A DNA stretch of 31,071 nucleotides from positions 1 to 31,071 of the IMG/VR virus record IMGVR_UViG_3300019759_000013, one strand, 5' to 3'. The notes beneath the pieces were generated by a model, which was not told the origin of the DNA, did no database searches, and saw only the letters and a list, made by a program, of their open reading frames with translations. The DNA is from a virus. This document shows positions 1 through 6,607 of this stretch, in pieces. Made by a program: the position numbers and the translations under genes. Numbering within the stretch: the first letter of the stretch is position 1; every line of letters starts with the position of its first letter.

Positions 1-182
1 GCTAAGGCGCTGAATCCAATGCCGTTTTTAAATAAGTATGATCCGCCGACTTGGTTTAGTGTGAAATTAAAGCTTCCCTTATCACCCCAATTCATAGCAA
101 CCTTGGAGGCCTTAGACTCCAGCTGCCATTCAGCATGGGATATGCTTGAAATAAGTAATAGTGAGATAAGTAATGTTTTCAT
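1..182 (-). CDS. Exported protein, N-terminal part (cut by window edge)
   Basis: The gene starts with ATG at 182 and reads leftward off the window, so only 60 codons are visible. The first 16 or so residues form a clear signal peptide (MKTLLISLLLISSISHA, probable cleavage after SHA). The visible mature part alternates polar and hydrophobic residues (FNFTLNQVGGSYLF), as in beta-strands. Periplasmic export or insertion into the outer membrane is likely, but no family can be assigned. A GGAG ribosome site lies 8 bases upstream, inside the 3' arm of the hairpin at 183-239. It is the last leftward gene visible and has its own candidate promoter. It does not resemble the other exported protein at 17279. 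Confidence 0.7.
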   Translation of the reverse strand, partial: MKTLLISLLLISSISHAEWQLESKASKVAMNWGDKGSFNFTLNQVGGSYLFKNGIGFSAL

Positions 183-239
183 TTGTTACGCTCCGTGTGT
201 TTGTGTAACTAAATATACACCACACAGGAGCGATAACAA
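183..239 (-). promoter_or_regulatory. Promoter embedded in a ribosome-site-sequestering hairpin
   Basis: Positions 183-194 and 227-239 form 12 base pairs with one bulged base (233). Inner pairs 196-200/222-226 and 203-207/216-220 extend the stem to about 22 pairs around an 8-base loop. Read on the minus strand, the same DNA holds TTGTTA (239-234), a 16-base spacer and TATATT (217-212), a plausible sigma70 promoter. RNA started near 205 would contain only the 3' arm, leaving GGAG (194-191) free. RNA read through from upstream would fold and hide it. The sequence features are seen directly; the regulatory logic is inferred. Confidence 0.6.
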
Positions 240-266
240 GTTGAAGTTTTCGATAGGTTTGTCGGG

Positions 267-590
267 TTATTTATCGGCTAGGGCGATCAATACTAGGCAC
301 TCGCCGATGGCGCGGAGTGGGTTGTTGTTTTCTGCATCGTTATCCATGTAGATTGCAAAACCATCGCCGGCCTGAATATCTGTACCTGCCCAGAATTTTC
401 CGTGGTTATCTTTTATTACTGTAATGCCATATTTAAATGCCAATGGCATAGTTAGGTTGTAGTCTTCTAAGTAGTCATAGCCCATGTATTCATCGTAGTA
501 ACCATTGTAGTTACTTTTATCAGGATAGAGCCAAATAATAGCTCTATTCAGCTCATTGTCACTTAGCGAGCTTACTTGTTCTGGTGTCAT
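267..590 (-). CDS. DUF2591/NinX-like phage protein
   Basis: This 107-residue protein has the layout of the phage DUF2591 family (NinX-like). An N-terminal segment SDNELNRAIIWLYP is followed by a middle part in which a region of the substrate or cell state is named 'LAFKYGITV', then a W-containing strand (KFWAGT). The family-typical NPLRA motif near the C-terminus comes with a short hydrophobic helix (ECLVLIALA). Function is unknown in the family. The ATG at 590 overlaps the stop of the 28-codon gene upstream (ATGA), so the two are translationally coupled. Family assignment comes from memory of motif order, not a search. Confidence 0.7.
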   Translation of the reverse strand: MTPEQVSSLSDNELNRAIIWLYPDKSNYNGYYDEYMGYDYLEDYNLTMPLAFKYGITVIKDNHGKFWAGTDIQAGDGFAIYMDNDAENNNPLRAIGECLVLIALADK

Positions 591-673
591 TTCAATCTCT
601 CCAACTCTTCACGCGTCATCTTCACGCCGTTAATGTAATACGTCCATTTGCCGTTTATGCGGGCGGCTTTCAT
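587..673 (-). CDS. Very small protein (28 aa)
   Basis: The 28-residue frame begins MKAARINGKWTYYING and ends REELERLK. Its ATG (673-671) overlaps the TGA of the glycosyltransferase gene, and its own TGA overlaps the ATG of the DUF2591-like gene, both as ATGA. That double coupling and the fact that it exactly fills the gap argue that it is translated. It is basic, with a beta-like N-terminal half (GKWTYYINGVKMT) and a helical end, a pattern common in tiny phage-encoded proteins. No function can be given. Confidence 0.6.
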   Translation of the reverse strand: MKAARINGKWTYYINGVKMTREELERLK

Positions 674-1836
674 AATTTAACTAACTCCATAGAATAGTCA
701 TTATCATTCTTTATGTTATGTCCATTTAGTTTTATCAGCTTGTTATTCTTAAATGGCCTGTAGTCAACGTGATGGTGCCACCTATTAAACCTCCACACAA
801 CACTAGCAACGTCTGGATGTAGATCAGCAAGCATCTTAGATTTTGGTAGCGTACCCTCCTTACTGTAAAACTCCTTAGTGTTTCCTCCTTTCATTCTTTG
901 AGTTGTTACTTTCCCGCATAAAAAAGCATTAAATTGTATTGTACATAGTCCATCCTTTAGCACTCTCAGGGATAAGTCTGTATCCTCGTTATACCTACCT
1001 CTCCACCTGTATCCTGAATTATTATCAATCAATAAGCATGAATAGATTCTAGTATTTAAAACAAATGGCGGAACCTTGTCAGTTTTCTTACAAAAAGAAT
1101 AATAATTTAACCCTGCAACAGGCACGTTTGAGTATCTATCGACAAAATCCTCTGCTGCGAGCAATGTGGCTCCTGTTTCCACCTCGTATTTTTCGTTATT
1201 AGTTAGGCGATGAAACGCATCTAAATTGTCGTCCATCACCCAATGGCGATTAAACCCCATGGCCAGCGAGTGGTCTAAGCAGAAATTACGCGCAGCACCT
1301 GGGCCTTTGCTTCTAGAATTGCCGATATTATCACAAGTGTCATAATCATCTAAGTAACCTTGAGGCAAAATTAGTATCTTTGCACTTGTGTTTTTTTTGT
1401 ACTGATCATATTCACTACGCTCAACTACAATATAATGATCGACACCCATCTTATTAAGCGCTTTTGTTGTAAGGCCGTTGTTGGCACGACCTTTTGACAC
1501 AATGTAAACCGGATATCTAGGTGAGACCTTTTCTTTTGTTCTCCATCTTAGTTTTTCAAGTCCCCAGTGGGACTTGTACGGAAACCAAATAGATTTTGTT
1601 TTCTTTGTTATCTTCTGTTTTGCGGCTTTTGCTAGATCCTCTCTATTATTAAAATAGAAATCTTTGCCATCATAATACTGGCCAAATCCACAATTTTTAA
1701 AATCATCTTCTTTATCAAACCTAATAAAAAGGTGGGTTCCATCATTTTCTATAAGAACCTTGCACTTCTTAAAAGGCTCTTTCTTCTCCTGCTTAAATTC
1801 AGGCATTCCAACCCAGTGTTTGGTGTAGTCGCTCAT
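670..1836 (-). CDS. TET-associated-type glycosyltransferase (TAGT), DNA base modification
   Basis: The protein has 388 residues. The catalytic region, about residues 105-350, matches what I recall of the TAGT glycosyltransferases of phages: YIVSKGRANNGLTTKAL (111 on), GPGAARNF (178-185), HWVMDDNLDAF (198-208) with the DDN metal/nucleotide-sugar site, AGLNYYSF (241-248), WRGRYNEDTDLSLRVL (278-293) and MKGGNT (315-320). TAGTs are proposed to add sugars to hydroxymethylated pyrimidines in DNA. The first 100 residues are a Lys/aromatic-rich extra domain that may bind DNA. I chose ATG 1836, one base after the previous stop, over an upstream in-frame TTG. No TET/JBP oxygenase or hydroxymethyl-nucleotide enzyme is visible in the window, so the substrate is unknown. 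Confidence 0.82.
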   Translation of the reverse strand: MSDYTKHWVGMPEFKQEKKEPFKKCKVLIENDGTHLFIRFDKEDDFKNCGFGQYYDGKDFYFNNREDLAKAAKQKITKKTKSIWFPYKSHWGLEKLRWRTKEKVSPRYPVYIVSKGRANNGLTTKALNKMGVDHYIVVERSEYDQYKKNTSAKILILPQGYLDDYDTCDNIGNSRSKGPGAARNFCLDHSLAMGFNRHWVMDDNLDAFHRLTNNEKYEVETGATLLAAEDFVDRYSNVPVAGLNYYSFCKKTDKVPPFVLNTRIYSCLLIDNNSGYRWRGRYNEDTDLSLRVLKDGLCTIQFNAFLCGKVTTQRMKGGNTKEFYSKEGTLPKSKMLADLHPDVASVVWRFNRWHHHVDYRPFKNNKLIKLNGHNIKNDNDYSMELVKL

Positions 1837-1837
1837 A

Positions 1838-2140
1838 TTATCCAAACCTATTAAAAGTTACTGACTTGCCATAATCATTAGAAGGCAATGCTATGTTTTC
1901 ACGGGTAGTGCGAGCTTTTGGCTTCTCTCGCAACTGGGCAGACATAAAAGCCGCCTTCAAATCCGTGTCGTTGCTTGGCGTTTGCATGATTACGCGCCCA
2001 GTGCCAACTAAGCCAAAGCCTGCAAGCTCTTTGCCGCAGTGGATAACTTGGACTGTATAGCTAGGCTCAGTTAAGCCGTGTTCAGCCTGTAGCGCTTGTG
2101 AGAAGTCGCTCAGGTGCATTGTTAGGGTTAGTGGTTTCAT
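1838..2140 (-). CDS. Phage hypothetical protein (100 aa)
   Basis: I do not recognise this 100-residue protein. It starts MKPLTLTMHLSDFSQAL, with a predicted beta-strand rich first half (YTVQVIHCGKELAGFGLVGTGRVIMQT). The C-terminal tail is basic and low in order (REKPKARTTRENIALPSNDYGK). Its ATG overlaps the stop of the helix-turn-helix gene upstream (ATGA), and its stop lies one base before the glycosyltransferase start. It is therefore probably co-translated with that enzyme. Any role as its partner is only a guess from position. Confidence 0.65.
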   Translation of the reverse strand: MKPLTLTMHLSDFSQALQAEHGLTEPSYTVQVIHCGKELAGFGLVGTGRVIMQTPSNDTDLKAAFMSAQLREKPKARTTRENIALPSNDYGKSVTFNRFG

Positions 2141-2484
2141 TTCGATTGCTCCAAAAAATAAATATCAGGGCGCTTTGGAAAACTAGAAAACCCGTATTTT
2201 CTAGCCTTGTATAGTGTGACGTATATCGTGCGACGGGTGACTCCATAAATGTCGGCCATGTCTTCACCAGATACACCCAGCTCTTTCATTTCAAACATTT
2301 TTGCAATGTCTTCTGCATACCAGCGGCGATGCCCTTGGCTCGCATCCGTTTTAAAGTCTGGGTAAACTTTTTTGATTCGACCAAAAACCGCGCCCTTTGT
2401 TAGCCCTAGATTCTTTGCGGCCTCATTATAGCCAAGAACCTTACAAAGTTCGTAAACTTCATCGAATCCATGGGATGATTTCAT
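2137..2484 (-). CDS. Double helix-turn-helix DNA-binding protein
   Basis: The protein has 115 residues. Two helix-turn-helix segments are readable: about residues 9-36 (ELCKVLGYNEAAKNLGLTKGAVFGRIKK) and about 57-90 (IAKMFEMKELGVSGEDMADIYGVTRRTIYVTLYKARKYG). The second looks like the small HTH found in resolvases and phage regulators. A DNA-binding regulator of the leftward genes, or a small-terminase-like protein, would fit; the former suits its place better. The start is ATG 2484, with GGAGG seven bases upstream and an ATGA overlap with the previous gene. An in-frame GTG one codon earlier is the alternative. Confidence 0.7.
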   Translation of the reverse strand: MKSSHGFDEVYELCKVLGYNEAAKNLGLTKGAVFGRIKKVYPDFKTDASQGHRRWYAEDIAKMFEMKELGVSGEDMADIYGVTRRTIYVTLYKARKYGFSSFPKRPDIYFLEQSK

Positions 2485-2666
2485 CACTCAACCTCCGGAT
2501 TAATCAGCACAATATAATGATCTGGCAGTACTTCCCATGAGTCCGTGGTCATTGCAATTGCGCGGCCGTTGCTTGTGCAGCCGTATGCGATGTAATCCTT
2601 GCCTAGCGATTGGTTGGCTTCTTTTAGGTTGGTTGGTTTGTTTGTGTCTATGTCGAATAAGATCAT
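2484..2666 (-). CDS. Small phage protein (60 aa)
   Basis: The 60-residue protein starts MILFDIDTNKPTNLKEANQ and ends DHYIVLINPEVE. Strand-like segments (YIAYGCTSNGRAIAM, HYIVLIN) suggest a small beta fold. I know no family for it. ATGA overlaps at both ends link it to the gene before and the gene after. A longer frame on the same strand (2500-2697) overlaps it but has no ribosome site and poor composition, so I treat that one as a shadow. Confidence 0.6.
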   Translation of the reverse strand: MILFDIDTNKPTNLKEANQSLGKDYIAYGCTSNGRAIAMTTDSWEVLPDHYIVLINPEVE

Positions 2667-2896
2667 TTTTTTTGCTCCTCTTTATACGGTCGGTCACAAA
2701 GCTTAACCCATAAATGGTCGCCAGTTTTAACTAAATCACCATCAATGCAGCCGTCTCTAGTTACAAAAATAACATCGCCAATCGAACATTCTAGCCCTAT
2801 CCAATTTGGGCCAGTTGTGTACGCCTGCGTGTAGTAACCCCTAATATTTTTGTTCCACCATTCTGGATCTTTTAATTGCTCAGTTGTTGGTTTCAT
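2663..2896 (-). CDS. Small phage protein with WW-KN N-terminal motif
   Basis: The protein has 77 residues and opens MKPTTEQLKDPEWWNKN. Nearly the same opening, MKPTQEQLNDPKWWDKN, occurs in the 160-residue protein at 16125 on the other strand; beyond residue 17 they diverge. The rest is strand-rich with W, Y and G (GPNWIGLECSIGDVIFV, HLWVKLCDRPY). That build is common among phage accessory proteins whose function is unknown. A strong AAGGAGC lies 7 bases before ATG 2896, and the 46-base gap upstream shows it starts a translation unit. Its stop overlaps the next ATG. Confidence 0.65.
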   Translation of the reverse strand: MKPTTEQLKDPEWWNKNIRGYYTQAYTTGPNWIGLECSIGDVIFVTRDGCIDGDLVKTGDHLWVKLCDRPYKEEQKK

Positions 2897-2942
2897 CTTT
2901 CCCGCTCCTTTTGTTTACCTGCCTATTAAGATAGACGCTGGC

Positions 2943-3155
2943 CTAGTGTTTTGCAAGTAGTTTTTTAACATATTCTCGTAATCGTGTATTTGCGGCGCGT
3001 CTGGCCTTGTTGCTTTTCATGTGGTCGATAGGCTCCGCGTCGTACGCCTCCTTAAAAACCCTTTTATACCCTTCTATTGCCGCCTTCCTGTTTTCGAATG
3101 GGATTAGATTGAGCTGTTGCTTTATCCATTGCTGGTCTAGTTTGTGCGGCTCCAT
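2943..3155 (-). CDS. Phage protein, basic helical (70 aa)
   Basis: The 70-residue protein is almost all helix: MEPHKLDQQWIKQQL, then RKAAIEGYKRVFKEAYDAEP and a basic tail KSNKARRAANTRLREYVKKL. Similar 'EAYDAEP...NxARRxANTRLRxYV' proteins are widespread in phage replication regions, from memory, without an assigned function. I place the start at ATG 3155, not at the upstream TTG 3200, because GGAGG precedes it. The start overlaps the end of the VRR-NUC gene by 19 bases. Nucleic-acid contact is likely from the charge, but unproven. Confidence 0.65.
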   Translation of the reverse strand: MEPHKLDQQWIKQQLNLIPFENRKAAIEGYKRVFKEAYDAEPIDHMKSNKARRAANTRLREYVKKLLAKH

Positions 3156-3532
3156 TCCTCGAATGCCTCCATAGCTGCTTCCCAGCCTAGTGCTACACAA
3201 CCATAAAAACCTAGCTGGTTAATAACTTCAAGGTACTCTATTTGCTCGGGCGCTATCTTGCTTTTTGTATGGTCTTTGCGCTTTAGCTCGCAATAAAATC
3301 CGCCCACGATAATATCACTAGCACCTTTAGTCATGCCTTCGGCTTTTTCACGTCTAGCCTGCTGCACTGTCTTTTTGCCTTCATTCCTTATGTGGGTGGC
3401 AATCCGGCCCCATGTTTTTGGATATTTACGGCGAATCTCATTAAAAAATGTGACCTGTTCCGCAGTTTCGCTAGGGCAGTCGCCACGGTATTTAGTGTCC
3501 CCAAATACGGGGACGGTTTTAGGTAGTTTCAT
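3137..3532 (-). CDS. VRR-NUC domain nuclease
   Basis: The 131-residue protein consists of little more than a VRR-NUC domain (PD-(D/E)XK superfamily). Motifs seen are the N-terminal helix with SETAEQVTFFNEIR (21-34) carrying the first acidic residue, NEGKK (50-54), the core GASDII (70-75) with catalytic Asp73, CELKRK (81-86) with Glu82 and Lys84, and Gln97 in the last helix. Such stand-alone phage enzymes are thought to act on branched or flapped DNA during replication, recombination or packaging. It lies directly after the SLOG gene (adjacent stop and start) in the helicase/exonuclease operon, which supports a role in DNA processing. Confidence 0.85.
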   Translation of the reverse strand: MKLPKTVPVFGDTKYRGDCPSETAEQVTFFNEIRRKYPKTWGRIATHIRNEGKKTVQQARREKAEGMTKGASDIIVGGFYCELKRKDHTKSKIAPEQIEYLEVINQLGFYGCVALGWEAAMEAFEEWSRTN

Positions 3533-3877
3533 TTACTCAATCTCCCATACACTAATACCGGCTTCCTTTGCTAGCTTAACCATTCCTTTTGTGCCTATTC
3601 CGCCACTAAAAGCAACGACACAATCAGGATTTCCAAATTTAATCATGTCCTTATTTCTTTTTGGCCCAGCATACTTCCCATGGTGGCTCCAATTAGCATG
3701 GAATGTGCACAATGGTATACCGTTCTCTTTTGCATATTTAGCACCCAAAGAGTCAGCACCCTTTGCACCTCCTTCTATAATTAAGTCTATCCCATGCTTT
3801 TTTGAAACTTGGTTTAAGCATCCAACTACCCTTTCAAAGTCGCTGTAGTCTCGACCTCCACACACTAATACTTTCAT
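3533..3877 (-). CDS. SLOG-family protein (DUF2493, YspA-like)
   Basis: The 114-residue protein matches the cpYpsA-related SLOG/DUF2493 family over its full length. It has GGRDYSD (7-13), the signature EGGAKGADSLGAKYA (35-49), a WSHHGKYAGPKRNKDM segment (63-78) and the glycine-rich FSGGIGTKGMV (90-100). SLOG Rossmann folds bind nucleotides or nucleotide-derived ligands; phage members have no settled function. It is coupled to the helicase by ATGA and abuts the VRR-NUC gene. A part in DNA metabolism or in handling a nucleotide signal, including host defence signals, is possible but only inferred. Confidence 0.85.
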   Translation of the reverse strand: MKVLVCGGRDYSDFERVVGCLNQVSKKHGIDLIIEGGAKGADSLGAKYAKENGIPLCTFHANWSHHGKYAGPKRNKDMIKFGNPDCVVAFSGGIGTKGMVKLAKEAGISVWEIE

Positions 3878-5694
3878 TTTACTGGCTCCACATCTACTGG
3901 CTGATTATGTGCAAAAACATTCCAGTATTTTTTACCGGCCTGCCTTTGGTAAGTGATTGTTTTTGGTGGTATTCCTTTGTCGCGATGCTCAAAAAACGTC
4001 GCTATATCTGGCGCAACTTTGCCAAAAAAGTATGCCTTGCTGAAATCTTCGTACAGTCCACGGTATTTAGATACCTTGCTATCTGGGTTATACCACACGT
4101 CAAATTTAGCATAATCCGTAACGTAGTGAACCTTTATTGTGAGATTGCCCGCTTTGCTCATGTGCTGCTGCATAGAGAACGCGCGAACATAGTCAGTGCT
4201 AACCTTTAGCGGATCAGCCTTCATGCGGTGGAACTCAACGGCAAGACGCTCGTTAGGATCAATCAATTCCTCTTTGCATGACTCACAGAACCGAGCCGCT
4301 ATATCGTTTTCATGCTCGCACTCATGGCAGGGTTTTGACGACCAGCGGTGCTCACATCGTACAGATTGGCCAGCAACAATAGACTGACCGAAGCAACGGC
4401 GGCCAAAATGGGCGGGCATTGGCTGATCATCAACCATTACTTTGTTGCCGGTTAAGTCTGTAAAATCACCGTCTTGATCAATTGGCAACTCGTCTGGGTT
4501 AGGGCGTAAACTAAACTCATTCACCGCATTGCAAAGCGGGCAGCAAACGTCGATAGGTTCACCCTTGTTTTTCTTGCGTGCTTTTATCTGTGGAGAGAAT
4601 AGGTCGTTTTCTAGTTGGTGGCGCTCTATATTTTCAGCATAGTCTAGTACTAGGCAATCTTGCTTTTCTGGATGGATACGGAGGCCACGGCCAATGATTT
4701 GCAATAATAAGCTGGCGGATTCCGTGGCGCGCAATATCGCTATAACGTCAACGTGCGGCGCGTCAAAGCCAGTGGTAAGCACACCGATATTAACTAGGTA
4801 TTTGAATTTGCGTGCTTTGTAATCAGCTATGATTTGCTTACGTTCACCTGCTGGCGTTTCCCCTGTCACCATGCGGCTGTTTTCAGGTGGTAGGCTTTCC
4901 ATACACTCGATAGCGTGGTTTTTGGTTGCTGCGAATATCATCACGCCCATGCGCCCGTGGGTGTGCCTTACAACGTCTGCGATGATCTCAGCGGTTTTAC
5001 GGCCTCGTCCCTCGAATGCTTGTTCGTATTCTTTTTGCGTGTGGCGGCTAATATTTGATACGTCATAGCTTGCGGCGTGATCAGGATCGGCGTGCGGTTG
5101 AGTCAAATAGCCCATGCTAATCAGCTCAGGCCCAGTTATACGGTACAGGCATGTATTGTAAAATGGTTCGAGCGTTTGATCTTCTGGCACTGGGTTGCCG
5201 TGTTCGTCATAGGCGTAAATATAACCGCCGCCCATTGTATAGGGCGTGGCAGTCAATCCAATGACGCGCACCTTTGGATTAAATTCTTTTATCTTTTCGA
5301 TAATCATGCGGATTGTCGGCGTTGTTTTGTGGCATTCATCCACGATAATGGCCGCCGTGTCTTTGAACCCGTTAATGTTGCCCTTAACAGTGCCAGGCGT
5401 TCCAAACACAACATGATGACGCAGCGATTTTGCACCCGCGCTAGACGAATAGATGGAAGCTTCTAGGTCGTAGCTGGTGTATTTCTCGTGGTTTTGTTTT
5501 GTTAGCTCAGCAGATGGCTGCAAACAAAGCACACGCTTTCCGCTTGTGCTATGAACAAAATCAGCAACCTTGGCCACAATTATTGATTTGCCCGCGCCTG
5601 TGACTGCCTCAATCATGCAAGGTTCGAAGCTTTTTTTTATCCAGTCTAGGATCGCATCAATAGCATCCTGCTGGTACGGTCTAGGATCGTACAT
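3874..5694 (-). CDS. SF2 DEAD/DEAH-type helicase with zinc-binding tail
   Basis: The 606-residue protein has all main SF2 motifs: RPYQQDAI (Q motif region, 5-12), Walker A VTGAGKS (31-37), DECH (119-122), LTATP (147-151), TTGFDAPHVD (307-316) and QIIGRGLR (332-339). After residue 380 come two cysteine clusters, CCPLC (384-388) and CHEC/CESC (456-473), which look like zinc ribbons. A C-terminal domain of unknown type follows. RAD3/UvsW/RecG-like phage helicases of this layout remodel forks or unwind DNA for recombination. The gene follows the YqaJ exonuclease across a terminator-like hairpin whose 3' arm holds its AAGG ribosome site. Confidence 0.9.
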   Translation of the reverse strand: MYDPRPYQQDAIDAILDWIKKSFEPCMIEAVTGAGKSIIVAKVADFVHSTSGKRVLCLQPSAELTKQNHEKYTSYDLEASIYSSSAGAKSLRHHVVFGTPGTVKGNINGFKDTAAIIVDECHKTTPTIRMIIEKIKEFNPKVRVIGLTATPYTMGGGYIYAYDEHGNPVPEDQTLEPFYNTCLYRITGPELISMGYLTQPHADPDHAASYDVSNISRHTQKEYEQAFEGRGRKTAEIIADVVRHTHGRMGVMIFAATKNHAIECMESLPPENSRMVTGETPAGERKQIIADYKARKFKYLVNIGVLTTGFDAPHVDVIAILRATESASLLLQIIGRGLRIHPEKQDCLVLDYAENIERHQLENDLFSPQIKARKKNKGEPIDVCCPLCNAVNEFSLRPNPDELPIDQDGDFTDLTGNKVMVDDQPMPAHFGRRCFGQSIVAGQSVRCEHRWSSKPCHECEHENDIAARFCESCKEELIDPNERLAVEFHRMKADPLKVSTDYVRAFSMQQHMSKAGNLTIKVHYVTDYAKFDVWYNPDSKVSKYRGLYEDFSKAYFFGKVAPDIATFFEHRDKGIPPKTITYQRQAGKKYWNVFAHNQPVDVEPVK

Positions 5695-5696
5695 AG

Positions 5697-5730
5697 AAAA
5701 ACCTTAGCCGCGCATTGGCGGCTGTTAAGG
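5697..5730 (-). terminator. Intrinsic-terminator hairpin overlapping helicase ribosome site
   Basis: Arms 5702-5711 and 5718-5730 pair as AGCCGC/GCGGCT plus CCTT/AAGG with a three-base bulge, around a 6-base loop. On the minus strand the stem is followed by five T (5701-5697) and then, three bases later, by the helicase ATG (5694). The AAGG of the 3' arm is the only ribosome site for that gene. The element therefore could end exonuclease transcripts and limit helicase translation. Confidence 0.7.
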
Positions 5731-5732
5731 GG

Positions 5733-6605
5733 TTATTTTAATGACCAGTAAGAGCTAGGCTTCTTGCGGTACTGCTCAAGGTCTACGCCTTTTAATTCTG
5801 GCACCTTGGCATATTCAATAGAACCTTTTCGCTCTACTTTAGTAAGTTTATGGCCGTTGATCTCGCTTTGACGCTCGCCGCATCGCTCGACAATTTCGCT
5901 TAAGAGGTCTTTTTTCATTACTTCCATGGCTTTTATCTGTTCGCTCAAGTCGCTGTAGCGAGTAACCAAATCAACCACGAAAGAATCGTCCTGCTCTTTG
6001 TGCTTTGGCTCAAGATAGCGCTGTGCGTTTGGCATTTCACGTTCGACTAAATACGAGTCATAAAAAGCCTTTAACTTTGGTAGCGCATCGTCAAACCATG
6101 ATTGACTAAAAGCGTGTTCTTCAATTGCTTCACCGTTTGGTGACCACTGGTAAAACTTAGCCCATGTTCTACCAGTACAAGCCATCTCAAGCTGTACTTG
6201 TGCGAAGTAGTGCGGCTGATCTGTTAGCGATTTGAACTCTGGCACGTCTTTGCCTCGCTGGCCAAACGGGCATTTGATTTCCGCTATGCCGTCTTCACCG
6301 ATTAACCCGTCAGGGCTTGCGCCTAGCCAGTCGTGCTCAGGGTGAACGTGAAAGCCGGTTTCCTCAACCGGCTGGTCGAGGTGAAACATTTCAAGGGATG
6401 AAATGGCGGTTTGCTCGTTTGCCGTGCCGTAATCCGTTGCAATGTTGCCTTTGAACTCTCGCTCTGCTCCGTGATAATCACGAACCATGTTACGCATTAC
6501 GTCAGCTGGCTTCATATACGGATTCAGGCCTAGCACTGCCCCTGCTATGCTTCCGGTAATGCGGCCTTTGCGGGCCTCAAACCATTCTTTTGATCGTTGT
6601 TCCAT
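5733..6605 (-). CDS. YqaJ/lambda-type exonuclease (viral recombinase)
   Basis: The 290-residue protein belongs to the YqaJ-like recombinase family (PD-(D/E)XK). It opens with MEQRSKEWFEARKGRITGS (1-19), has Glu64 in YGTANEQTAI, the catalytic pair in GASPDGLI (Asp99) and AEIKCP (Glu109, Lys111), and YFAQVQLEM (133-141). These enzymes digest one strand of duplex ends 5' to 3' so that an annealing protein can load. Its partners, a Sak4-like ATPase and a DUF669-type ssDNA-binding protein, are transcribed just before it. I use ATG 6605 with GGGAG seven bases upstream, instead of a TTG at 6611. Confidence 0.9.
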   Translation of the reverse strand: MEQRSKEWFEARKGRITGSIAGAVLGLNPYMKPADVMRNMVRDYHGAEREFKGNIATDYGTANEQTAISSLEMFHLDQPVEETGFHVHPEHDWLGASPDGLIGEDGIAEIKCPFGQRGKDVPEFKSLTDQPHYFAQVQLEMACTGRTWAKFYQWSPNGEAIEEHAFSQSWFDDALPKLKAFYDSYLVEREMPNAQRYLEPKHKEQDDSFVVDLVTRYSDLSEQIKAMEVMKKDLLSEIVERCGERQSEINGHKLTKVERKGSIEYAKVPELKGVDLEQYRKKPSSYWSLK

Positions 6606-6607
6606 TG

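Noticed and set aside
2500-2697. 65-codon minus-strand frame overlapping the 60-residue gene
   Set aside because: Basic, low-complexity composition, no ribosome site; the other frame has ATGA coupling on both sides.
3333-4209. Plus-strand frames of 171 and 135 codons opposite the VRR-NUC, SLOG and helicase genes
   Set aside because: They mirror well-supported minus-strand genes, lack ribosome sites and show no domain.
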